From NCBI GenBank assembly GCA_003344405.1, contig NOWV01000364.1, forward strand, positions 1 through 35,806: a DNA stretch of 35,806 nucleotides. Reading direction: 5' to 3'. This stretch comes from Trichoplax sp. H2 (taxonomy: Eukaryota > Placozoa > Uniplacotomia > Trichoplacea). Positions 1 to 10,012 of the stretch are shown here, piece after piece (the stretch's first letter is position 1; the number at the start of each line of letters is the position of its first letter). A program made the position numbers and the translations under genes. Under the pieces are notes generated by a model that worked only from the letters and a program-made list of their open reading frames with translations, made no database searches and was not told the origin of the DNA.

Positions 1-388
1 AATTAAAAACTGAAATTAGAATAAATTAAAATACTTATAAAACATTGCTCGTAAGCATCCCCTGCACGGTAAATTTAATACACGCCAAACAGCTAAAAAG
101 ATACTAGTTTAGGATAATTATATAATAGATGATATGCTAAGAAGGCGATGCTTCTATATCAAGGATACTGTAGTTATAATACAGCTATGAAGACAGAAAT
201 GTACCGTTAATAAGAATACAAATCTGCCTTCAACTGGAATAGAGTTAGAAGTTTTTTGGTAATTTTATTCATACTCTATCGTAGAAGTGGATTGTGGTCT
301 GTTCAAATAGAAAGGCGCAAAAAAATTTGGGTCAGGGTGCTTAAATCAGAAGTATTATTGATCTTATTTTAATAAAATAAATTCATAT
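1..388. other. no gene seen
   Basis: I see no open frame with family motifs and no structured RNA here. The stretch is AT-rich and ends at the first copy of a 145-bp direct repeat. It is most likely intergenic, or an intron of a gene outside the window. Confidence 0.4.
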
Positions 389-533
389 ATATCATATATC
401 GGATGCAACCTGTTACATCTTTTGTCGTATAAATTTATGTAGCTTAAGCGGAGGTTAGCGATAAATAAACTGGAAGTAGCATATTGTATTACGGTGTGAA
501 TTACTAAAGGCAGATTACCGCAGATCATTAAGC
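389..533. repeat. direct repeat X, copy 1 (abuts gap)
   Basis: This 145-bp segment recurs at 795-939 in the same orientation with two mismatches that I can see (a t/c in the GTCGTATAA/GTCGCATAA stretch and an a/g in GTGTGAATT/GTGTGGATT). It stops exactly at the first N of the gap. It is either a true short tandem duplication or two overlapping contig ends that the assembler failed to merge. The open frame crossing it has no family features. Confidence 0.9.
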
Positions 534-553
534 NNNNNNNNNNNNNNNNNNNN
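534..553. other. scaffold gap (20 N)
   Basis: Exactly 20 N, the same size as the gap at 14168-14187, which suggests a fixed placeholder rather than a measured distance. The sequence on both sides is repeated elsewhere in the window. Confidence 0.97.
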
Positions 554-794
554 TACAATTTGAATAGACGATGAAACGCCCTTTCTTTAGATTAGGCATT
601 TGCTCTATAGGGCTACTTGTATAGTAATCTATATAATACCTTGTAAAATAATGAAGAAGAAAAGATGGCGACATGATGATTTGGCAGGGTAAAACTTAAA
701 GACACTATCACTTTCTAGGTATTTTGTATAGTAAAATAATACTAATTACATACTAAAAACTACAAAGGACTCTACTTTTAGTCCTTTTACTACA
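554..794 (-). repeat. 241-bp element E, copy 1 (inverted relative to copy 2)
   Basis: The reverse complement of this segment is found at 13661-13901 with two adjacent mismatches. One end carries a perfect 8-bp hairpin: AAAGGACT (764-771), an 8-base loop, then AGTCCTTT (780-787). The segment runs from the gap edge to the base before the second copy of repeat X. No terminal inverted repeats or target duplication are clear, so it is called only as a dispersed repeat; a non-autonomous mobile element is possible. Confidence 0.8.
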
Positions 795-939
795 ATATCA
801 TATATCGGATGCAACCTGTTACATCTTTTGTCGCATAAATTTATGTAGCTTAAGCGGAGGTTAGCGATAAATAAACTGGAAGTAGCATATTGTATTACGG
901 TGTGGATTACTAAAGGCAGATTACCGCAGATCATTAAGC
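795..939. repeat. direct repeat X, copy 2
   Basis: Second copy of the 145-bp repeat at 389-533. It begins immediately where element E ends, so the order is X, gap, E, X. Confidence 0.9.
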
Positions 940-1689
940 ATCTCTGCTCGTGGTTTTACAGCCATACCCAACTGCAGAATATAGCCCATGCATCTACGAA
1001 AGCCAATACTTGCAAACAGCTAAGATAGATTGTAAACTGATATTAGTAACTACATAAAGTTAATAACGTTATTAAAAAATAAATAATTCCTTATACTTGC
1101 ATAGATGAATGTTTATTTTTATATAACTTATAAAATTTCGTATTTTAATCTAAATTTGGAAACAAATCAAGCATTTATCATCTGCAGATTTTATCACCAT
1201 TTATCAAAGCCAAAACTATCGATTATCAAATGCATTAGTTTCTAGCAACATCTGATATCTTCTCCAATTCTAACGTTGTTTTTTATTTAGCTTTACTTTA
1301 AAAATATAATTAAAATTCGTCTCCATTGGAGCAATAAAAGTATATAAGCTGCATTTCCTGATTGTCGAACACAATTATCTACAGCAGATCCTGCTACATG
1401 AAACGACTTTATTCAGTTTCGAATAAAGTGGAAATTTCATATTTTTTTCTACTTTTAATATATTAATCACCCACATACTGTAACCAATAAATAAATCTTC
1501 ATCTTTACAGCATTAAATTCAAGTAATATCCTCTCACTTACTCATTGCGACTAGAAATTAATCCCAAAATTACGGTACCTAAACTAGAGACTTAAATCTA
1601 GTAGTTTTCAGCATTTTAACAGCAATTGCTGAAGATAGTGATTTTTTGCTCATTTTTGCCATCAAAATGACTATCACACGAAGTCAAAT
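940..1689. other. no gene seen (3' flank of adhesion GPCR gene)
   Basis: AT-rich sequence beyond the stop codon of the minus-strand adhesion GPCR at 1690. Its 3' untranslated region must lie here, but I cannot fix its end. No other coding signal seen. Confidence 0.4.
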
Positions 1690-2212
1690 CTATTCTTTAT
1701 CGTCTATAACTCGAGGGTTAGATTGCCCATCGACGGTTAGGTCTTCATTTATATTATCATAAATAAGTTGTCCCTTATTTAATGGACAATCAGGAATACT
1801 TAATGTTTTCATAGGCAATGATGAAGATTGATCGTGTTTATCCTCAATTGTAGCTGGAGCTTCTATTACTGCCGAATCTGAATACATAAATGGCCTTGCA
1901 TCAGATGTAGATATATTAATGGTTACTTTAGCAGTTTCCACATTGTGACTGCAGCAAAATGAAATAAATAGACAGTAAATTAATTTTGTTGCATTTTAAA
2001 GGCATTCGAACATATCTCATATAACACGACATTGAAGCGATTTTTTTAAATGAACAATATTTTTCAGCAAATGAATAAAATTTAGGAACACTTTTAAAGG
2101 TTATTTGTAATTTGATATATAAATTGTCGAGTGCTATTCTTTACCTGACAGTTTCCCGACTAATTTTTGGTCTTTTAAGACGATTCTTATACTTTCTGTA
2201 AGCCTCTCTAAC
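1690..2212 (-). other. adhesion GPCR cytoplasmic tail exons
   Basis: Exon 2145-2212 starts with [11 protein letters not shown], the basic helix-8-like start of adhesion GPCR tails. It joins in phase 2 to the last exon 1690-1948, which adds about 86 residues rich in Ser, Thr and Asp with a YDNINED stretch and ends at TAG. The acceptor CTGCAG precedes 1948. The tail of about 108 residues has several possible phosphorylation sites, but no interaction motif that I can name. Confidence 0.8.
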
Positions 2213-5200
2213 CTGTAACATTAATCATTTAGAAATTTTTGATATAAAAGTAAAGATAGCAAAAGGGTAGATAGCTAGAGCTGCATCTAGATTGAAAGCT
2301 AAAATCAGCTTTAATTTTAATTTTAAATAAAATATTGGGTATAGCATCCTACGTAACAAACTTAAATTAGCTACATAAAATAGAGTGCGCTTAATATAGT
2401 CAGTTTTTAATAAAGAGTCAACCAAATTATGAGGATATTTCCTTTATGAGAAATATTGTAAGTATTTCTTATTGCCAATAGGCAGCAAAGTAAAGGCTAC
2501 TTATTTTAGAAAACTTCTCGCCAATTTGAATAACTCCCAGTGAATGAAATGCCTACCTTTCGATTATATAAACAGTACATGCCAAAGATATATAGTCCCT
2601 AGTTACATTTTATTATGTAGGATATAATAGAAACAAAACGATCCTGATCAATATCTTTTTACAATAAAGAGTACATATATTGAAGGTAATGATTGCTATT
2701 AACTAATTTCCATTACCTGTGACGAATTCAAAATAGCAAATCCATATTGTACAAAGAGACTGTCAGTCCACATTAAAATACAGCCAAAAGACCAAGTTAA
2801 GCCCAAGATAGGAGCAAGAACGCTTAATCCTCTTAACGTAACCCTAATGCAGATTGATATATCAAGTTCAACCTTCCTGTAACCTTTCGAAATTATGCTA
2901 GCACAAAATGATTCATGAAATCAATATCCAACTTCGCTTTAAGTAAATCACTCGCTTGCTGTGACACTCTTTTAGTATTCAACATGGTATGAATGGCCAC
3001 AACGCAAAAAATTAGATTGATCTAGTTAATAATTTAAAGTTACGTTCAATATATAATAAGAATATGCGTAAAAAAATTAAGCGAAATTTTTAACCCATTT
3101 TAACAGGCTATATGAATTATAAACAAGAATTTAAGCGATACAAACTTGATCAAGAAATATCATATCTTACTGTAAAAACAAGTGCTAATGGAACGACAAA
3201 GGCTAAAATAATCCAATTTCTTCCAGATATCCAACACCTGTAGCAGTGCAGAAAATCATAAAGGAATCAGTTAATTATATTCGTACAATCCAATTTGTAT
3301 GATGTAAAATTACGGAAATAAAATATAAATTATTACTACTACTGTACTGTAGACTTATATTTCTATACCCTTGTGAACTTAAATAAAATTTAATTCCTTT
3401 TATACCACAAACGATTGCTGCGGTTGTGCCAGATATTAAAGCTGGAATTCCTGCATAATTAAACAAAAAACAATTCAAGTTTTAGAGAAAGACCCAATAT
3501 CCATTTCCTTGATTTATTTTAATAATAAATTTAGCGCTACCAACCTAAAGACGCTGAGTAATAGTAAAGGAAATTTTCCCGAACATCAAAGACTTTTACA
3601 AGGAAGAGGTAGATATGAATGCCTTCCATTAACATCCACATGAATGAGGTTAAGAGTGAAAAGTGCAGCAAGCTTGCTAATGTGGTGCATAGAACCTATC
3701 AAATATGGGTAGAAAACGATAGTATCAATACATAATTACTAGTTGATAAATTCTACTTTATTTGGTTTTTCAGATAAATTAGTCTTGTAATCTATAATTA
3801 AAGAATGTGCAATTTGCTGTCTAGCTACCGGTTGTACAGACAAAAATTTTAAATACTCGATTACTAGGTAAAGAATAAATCATCATTTCAAAAGATCAAA
3901 TTTCAATGAATGAGACTTTATAAGACACACTTTCTAAGCATTATTAATAATAATAGCAAGATTCCAATTAAGTGCTAAGCGCTTTTAAGCGCACGCTTAG
4001 TGAATTAATTATCGAATTATGAAGATGGATAAAAGAGGTATAGATTAACTCATATGAGCAACTCTAACAATATTTGTCAATTTAAAAAATTTTCAAATAC
4101 TGTATAACCACTTTAAATATAAATTCTCTTTTCTAAACGTTGAATCCTCTTGAATGAGATTTATGAGACATACTGTCTAATTAATATTTATAATAACCAT
4201 TTGCAATTGGATTCTAAAGGATGCAGAAATCTAGATTAACCTATATGGGAATTTTAGCATTATACGATAATTTTAGAATCTTAATTTTAAACTTTTAATA
4301 GGATTCAATTAGTAAAGTTAAATGAAGCTGATGGACTAATAAAATGTATATATATATATATACAAAAGTAATGGGTCATCGAGTATCGGTAAACAAATCA
4401 GTAAATATCAAAGTGGCTTTATTAAAAAAGAATAAATCAGAAGCTGAAATTACCGTTACACTTTTAGCTAGATCGATCAAGATCATAATTAGGTTGGATA
4501 CCAACAACCATGAGAACAGATTTAAGTGAATTTTGTTAGTAGAATTTTTTAAATATCTATAACAAGATAAAAAATCCAATACTAAATCAGTACTTGCACT
4601 ACAATCGAATGGCATCTAATTGACTGTATTAAGGTAATTTATTTCTAACTTTATAACTAACTTTCCATATGTCAACTCAATAAAATTATGCATCTACATA
4701 TACATTAAACTAGAATTAATTTACTTCCACAAAATGGCATAAGCTGCTATATTCAAAGCTAAGCCAATAACCGATAAGCCACAGCCAATATACGTAATAA
4801 TTTCTAGAGATCGACTTACAGAAGCACTAAGCTAGAAGACAACAAATAGCAAATTTTTGTTGAATAATTTTTTAGCTTCTGGTATACAATATTCAACTCA
4901 ACACAATAGCCAATTTCTATTTATAAAAATGCAATAGAGACAGCTGTAAGCTGTATAAGCTATGTCTCTAAACCATGGCAATATTTAATAGTAAATGTAA
5001 AATTTCAGCTACTTGTTTCATATCTTTGAAGCATTTTTAATCTTGAGAGATTTTAGCAATCTAATAATGGCTTGCTATTAAAATACAAATTATATTCAAA
5101 TGCTTACATACATCCACCGCAGAACTGTATATTATATAAGGTATATCCGTAAATGACGGCAATATACGTATAGTAAATGTGAAACCTCAGCTATTGATTC

Positions 5201-8200
5201 TACTTGTCAACATTTCAATACATTTCTAATCTTGAGCAGTTTTAATATTCTACCAAACGACTAGCTGACATTATTTAAAATATGTCGAAAGCGCTTAATG
5301 TATTAAATGCACATCAACTTCGAAATACTCGTACTAGTTTGTGATTAGGTATTAAAAAAAATATGAGGATGCTTTTGCAATACGTATTCCGTGTCCTCGT
5401 TCATCAAGACCAGGCTAAATTAATTTACCTTATTCTCCGATAATCTCATCAACACGGCGAAATTGGTTAAATGGTCGCATTCACAAACTACAAAGGTTTC
5501 ATTAGAATATGTTGAATAGCACCCTTGACTAGACCAAGCGCCACCTAGATGCGTCCTGTCCAGTTAACGATAAGATTTATGTTCTACATCCATCTGTTAC
5601 ATTAATCAATGTGATATTTTGCTATCTAAGCCGCTAAAATTTCTTCAAAATATGTGAATTAATTATCGTTTACTTACTCAATAGAAAAATCCCAGAAAGC
5701 ACAGGTAAAGTTATTGCTCGCAGAATACATACGGCGATCGTATTTCAACTAACAAAATGAAAAAACAAGAAAAAATTCCATAAGAATAAAGGTGTAATGT
5801 TTTATAACAGATAGCATCAATATTATAAAGCATCATAGTGAGTAATAGAGCATAGGTTATCATTAATTTTGTAAGCAGATATTCTAAGTTCGTATACGTT
5901 ATCTGCTGCAGTTTTCCGGAGTATGTACTTCAAAGGTTCATTTAGATTCTGTTTAAGAGGCGGATATAATGATGTCGAAATAATTTTTGTTTGTGGAATC
6001 CATGAACCAAACGATGACTGAGGATTTAAATAACTAAAAATTAAAAATCTTTACTTATATGATTGCAGAAATCATTTGACACGAATTTAACTTTTATTAA
6101 TAAAGTGAGATATTCCATTCCACTTTAGAATTATATGAGTAATGTACTACATGACTAACCGATTAAATTTCCAAAAAAATACCTTATACTCTGAGAAACA
6201 TCATTCGGTATGATGTCGTTGAGAGTTTTATAAATGATGCTTACGGCTTTAACCTTGGTTGATGATTTATAGCCTAGAGTAGTATGTCACGAATAATCTG
6301 CATCAATACTGAAGTCATAGTATTTACCATAATTATGATCCCATAATATAATTATTGCTTATCGATCTCTAAGTGTACCCAAAAAGGCACTTGGTGGAAG
6401 TATAATTAGATTGTCCTGCAACCAGTCTGCTGTTTTATTTATAGGCAAGGCAGTACCATTAGGATAAATACTGTTAATCGTACTGGGAAACTGGTAAGCT
6501 TGCTGCGTATCTTGAAAGATTTGATTAATTTCGACAACTAGGCAAAAGATGTTACACATATTTAATTTAGGTTTTAGTACACCGTATGAAGCATTAAAAA
6601 TGGATCAAGAAACTGAACGTAGCCTGTCATTAGTAAAAAATCAACCTATATTGCCAGTAGTGACGATAACAGAGTCATTATCTAAGCCCACTCGACTGCA
6701 ATAGTTGTCAAGAATTTGATTTAATTTTGTAGTCCCGGATTCCGTCTATAGAAAGATCAATCTATTTAAAATCTGTTATGATCGATATTAGATCATTTAT
6801 CTTTGCCACTAAGGCATTGAAAACCTAGCTATAAGTAATAGAATTATTTGTCTATAGTATACCTGCTGTATGGCTAACCACTGGTTCCTATTTTTAATCT
6901 CCATTAAATTACTTCCGGTTTTTATAAATTCCTAGAAAAGCATTATAGTTGAATCTCGTTATGGAATTAATGAATCCAATACACTACAATTACTATTGTA
7001 AAGACTTCGTTTATATACTTGATCAATATATCTAAACTAGTAGATTAAAAGTACGGTAGGCAAATATGAATTATGTTCGCAGACCTGCTATTGAAAATGT
7101 ATGATGTTGAGTACTCTTAAAAAAAAGGAATTTTGGGCCAGAATAAAATTATCTACATATTGTTCTCATACTGCATTACCAATATTTAAAAACATCGATA
7201 ACAAAATATGAACTATTTTCTCTGACAGTTTGTGATATATACCGATCACGAAATTCCAAATTTTAGAAAAATAAGGGCTATATTGAATCTTATACAAAGA
7301 TTAACTACACACAGCTCCACTCTAACCGAATACTACTACTAAAGACTTCTACAAGGAACTAACAGAATAATCTAAAGTTGCATGCTTTTATACTTTTCGT
7401 AGCATTCGCAGCTATAATCCGCATGGCAACCTTTTACCTTATTTTACACATAATAAAATTATTCTTAGTAACACTATTCTACCGCGGACCATCATTAATC
7501 TGATATGGATACGACTACAGTATTTACGCAGACATTATTCTCTTCAGCCAAAGTATAATGAATTAACCATATCCTAATATATGATTTACAGTTCTATTTT
7601 TACCTATAACCTTATTAGTAACTCAACACCTTACTCTCTATAGTCATCTATAATCTAGCATAGAGTCTATACCACTACAGTCTATAGTTATGACTACCAA
7701 ATATCTCTTAGGATAAATATAGAAGTTACGCTACCGTACATTATACTAAACATGGCTAACAGTCTACAATCACAATACTTAATTACATTGCACAGTTTAA
7801 CTCCAATCTAGACATAAGTAACGAACTACTTCACTACAATCAAGACAACGATAAAGGCTTTTATGTCTTACTGAAGAAGCACTTACGTAAAGATCGACCG
7901 TTTGAATAGACAGCTCATTACTAATACTAGCCACTTTTTCCATGACTTTATTAGCTGCCAAAATATCACCGCCTAGTAGACTTTCATTGTTAGCAACATC
8001 AGTAATTGTTTGCAGTGTAATCAAAACAGAGGTAGCATTATTATTCGTCGCATTTAAATTGGATGCCTGCAAAAACGATAATTCGTTGTAGTGTATAGAA
8101 ATTTATGATTTGATTTGTTCTATCAGCATTATTTTAAATTATTAAATTAAAATTTACCTCTTTACTTAAATCATTAAAATTCTTGCTGACACACTGAACA

Positions 8201-10012
8201 GTAGACACTGCTTCCCAAATTGCCCGATTTTCCATTTCACGATACCTGCAAGCTCGGCTAACCTTTCCTATCAAATAATAATTTTGGTTAGCAGTTGTAT
8301 TCATAAATTAAGAAGGAAAATAATAAGGCAAACATTTAAATTGCTCTCTTCAATAAGTCTCCGACACTACTATTTGCCATAAACCAGCCATGCTAAGTTG
8401 CTTCTATCGGATTAAAATTTACCTGTTGCACTTTGTGGGCATGGCAGGTATGCTATAAAACCTGCAACTGTCTCCGGCCATGTGTATCCATCAAATAATT
8501 CACTGTGGCAGGTGGATGGATGATTATCAGATGAAAATACAACAACAGTATGTGCTTTATCATGAATGCCATCGTCCCCATTATAACTGCATCTAAAAAC
8601 GGTTTGATAGGGCTGATTTGATATTGGACTAAAGTTAGTTATGACTAGCCGCGATCGAATTCCGTTAGACTGAGATACGGTGATATTTCGTTGTTCTTTA
8701 TATGAAATAAAGATAGTGGTTGCTTATAAATTTAGGATATTAAAGAATCTTAATAACTGTAAAACTTTAGCAAAATATCCGAAATCTACAGCTAACCAGG
8801 CAATAGTTCTTGTCCGTCATGAGACCAGCTAAAGCTTTCTGTTTTGTTAGCCTTGCCATATGTATAAGCTGCAAAACAATCTAACTGCAGTGAGCTACCT
8901 TCAATAACGGCACCAGGTCCAATAATGGATATAGAATAAACTGCTTTTCTCTTCAAGGAGCCAGTTAAGGTAATACTTTGACCTAAAGTGGACAATTTGC
9001 ACTCATATTGGCCGTAGCTATCAAAAGCAGCATCGTGAAAGAGGGTTAATGTTGTCGAAGTTTTATCTGAATTAATAGCAATGGAGAATGATCCCGACTG
9101 GAGATAGGGTGGATCACTTTCAGACATAGCGTAACCTAAAATTTGGCCATCTTTAATCCAAGTAAATATAGTCCCATTCAAGACTGGTACGCCAGTATAT
9201 CCACAGGCTAGAGAATTTGTAGAACGCTTAGATATTTCTATTACTTTATTTTTTACATCGTTCGTACTTGTTGAACCATGTTGAGATACTTGTGATAGAT
9301 TCAACTGGACGGAATTGTTGTCAAGATCTGCTCAATATGCAAATAATAAAATAATAATGTCGAATCAAGAAAGTAAATGACTTCAAAATGAATTTATAAC
9401 CACTTACATAATGAGTATCCTAGCTGAAATCCATTATAAGACATATTAGGGCTAGTTGGAGAACTATAAAAGGTAACATGCAAATATCGACTTTGATTAT
9501 ATACGATATTAGGAAATGTTTGGCCACAATATCGTGTTGCCATTCCCGATATTATCGTTGAAAATTCAAATGATACATAGTCTGTACAATTTTGTGATGA
9601 TGTATCTTTTGGTAATAAGTCAAATGCAGTTATATTGGCAATTATTGAATAACCAACACTTGCAATTAGTGACCAAGTGACTCGCTGGTTGTTAGCATAA
9701 GGCTGAGGAAAATTTGCTGAAGATATGAAACCGGCAGTGGCTGGATTACGATAAAGGACGGTTGATTCTATTGAAGTATATCAATATGTAACGAAGAAAA
9801 TATTTTAATTTTCAATCTAAAAATATTAGATACAACATTTGGTAGCAAGTAAAAGAAATAGAAGAGTTAGTATGACCCATACAGCAAATAACTATGTAAA
9901 TAAGTGTACGTGGCATTAAGTAAATCAATTGCTGATATGCCTACCTGCTAAACCCAAGCACAAAGCCTTGCCATATAAAGTCGTAAGCAAAAGGGAAAAG
10001 TAAACGTAAGTA
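1690..10012 (-). CDS. adhesion GPCR with CUB, two Ig, HormR, GAIN/GPS and 7TM (initiator exon missing)
   Basis: Surface receptor of the adhesion (B2) class, expected to self-cleave at its GPS and signal through a seven-helix domain. I joined 23 exons on the minus strand: 9945-10012, 9408-9767, 8797-9327, 8423-8695, 8158-8267, 7887-8066, 6863-6931, 6646-6745, 6379-6537, 6183-6273, 5898-6033, 5678-5748, 5429-5555, 4725-4831, 4454-4556, 3545-3695, 3369-3450, 3171-3237, 2933-3021, 2717-2876, 2557-2598, 2145-2212, 1690-1948. Every junction keeps frame and uses GT-AG; the weakest donor is at 2932. They encode about 1133 residues up to a TAG at 1690. The first exon listed begins in phase 2 without a Met, so a short start exon lies upstream. 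The closest human relatives by parts are ADGRG6 (CUB, HormR) and the Ig-bearing ADGRF5/ADGRA types; orthology is not claimed. Confidence 0.9.
2557..4831 (-). other. adhesion GPCR seven-transmembrane exons
   Basis: The helices run in order. TM1 is in 4725-4831 ([17 protein letters not shown]), TM2 in 4454-4556 ([17 protein letters not shown]), TM3 in 3545-3695 ([22 protein letters not shown]), TM4 in 3369-3450 (GIPALISG). The CW of extracellular loop 2 and TM5 are in 3171-3237 ([17 protein letters not shown]) and 2933-3021, TM6 in 2717-2876 ([12 protein letters not shown]), and TM7 is split between 2717-2876 ([10 protein letters not shown]) and the 42-bp exon 2557-2598 ([14 protein letters not shown]). 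All are hallmark secretin/adhesion-class motifs. The core appears intact. Confidence 0.9.
3885..4320. repeat. diverged tandem duplication in TM2-TM3 intron
   Basis: The sequence around 3903-3975 (ATGAATGAGACTTTATAAGAC and onward) recurs in diverged form around 4150-4215 (TTGAATGAGATTTATGAGAC). The downstream parts (AGATTAACTCATATGAG near 4040; AGATTAACCTATATGGG near 4230) keep the same order. The period is about 245 bp. It has no coding role and lies in an intron of the adhesion GPCR. Confidence 0.55.
4975..5275. repeat. diverged tandem duplication in GPS-TM1 intron
   Basis: Two units about 180 bp apart share GGCAATAT...ATAGTAAATGTAAAAT followed by TCAGCTA and CATTTTTAATCTTGAGAGATTTTA (first near 4977-5055, second near 5158-5245 with substitutions). 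Old intronic duplication with no open frame of note. Confidence 0.55.
5429..8066 (-). other. adhesion GPCR GAIN domain and GPS cleavage motif
   Basis: Eight exons encode the GAIN fold. Exon 7887-8066 starts it ([26 protein letters not shown]), 6863-6931 carries NQWLAIQQ, and 6646-6745, 6379-6537, 6183-6273 and 5898-6033 carry the beta-rich part, including [13 protein letters not shown] and [11 protein letters not shown]. The GPS is split: exon 5678-5748 gives CAFWDFS and exon 5429-5555 gives GAWSSQGC followed by [13 protein letters not shown]. All four GPS cysteines and the H-L-T cleavage tripeptide are present, so autoproteolysis is expected. The segment after HL would form the tethered agonist (TNFAVLM). 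Confidence 0.88.
8158..10012 (-). other. adhesion GPCR ectodomain exons: signal segment, CUB, Ig, Ig, HormR
   Basis: Exon 9945-10012 encodes a hydrophobic run ending ALCLGLA, a likely signal-peptide core. Exon 9408-9767 is a CUB domain: [14 protein letters not shown], then [20 protein letters not shown] and a closing GFQLGYSL; the usual first cysteine pair is absent and only the second is present. Exon 8797-9327 holds one complete Ig fold (LACGY, FTWIKDG, YGQYECK) and the first half of a second (LQLDCFA, FSWSHDG). Exon 8423-8695 finishes the second Ig (VFRCSYNG) and opens a hormone-receptor motif with [11 protein letters not shown] and AYLPCP. Exon 8158-8267 closes it with SRACRY, IWEAV and QC. 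These parts bind extracellular ligands or matrix in known families; the ligand here is unknown. Confidence 0.85.

Noticed and set aside
2225-2425. Minus-strand 66-codon frame between tail exons of the adhesion GPCR
   Set aside because: It lies in an intron, and the neighbouring exons join in phase without it. The low-complexity Lys/Leu stretch looks like chance.
4344-4529. Plus-strand 61-codon frame beginning with MYIYIY
   Set aside because: It starts in a TA dinucleotide run and lies antisense to the TM2 exon, which has clear family motifs.
6770-6830. Minus-strand segment [16 protein letters not shown] as an extra GAIN exon
   Set aside because: No donor follows before its stop, and exons 6863-6931 and 6646-6745 join in phase without it.
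7610-7700. Dense near-palindromic CTATAGT/ACTCTATA words
   Set aside because: Simple AT-rich word repetition within an intron, without a stable long stem or regular period.
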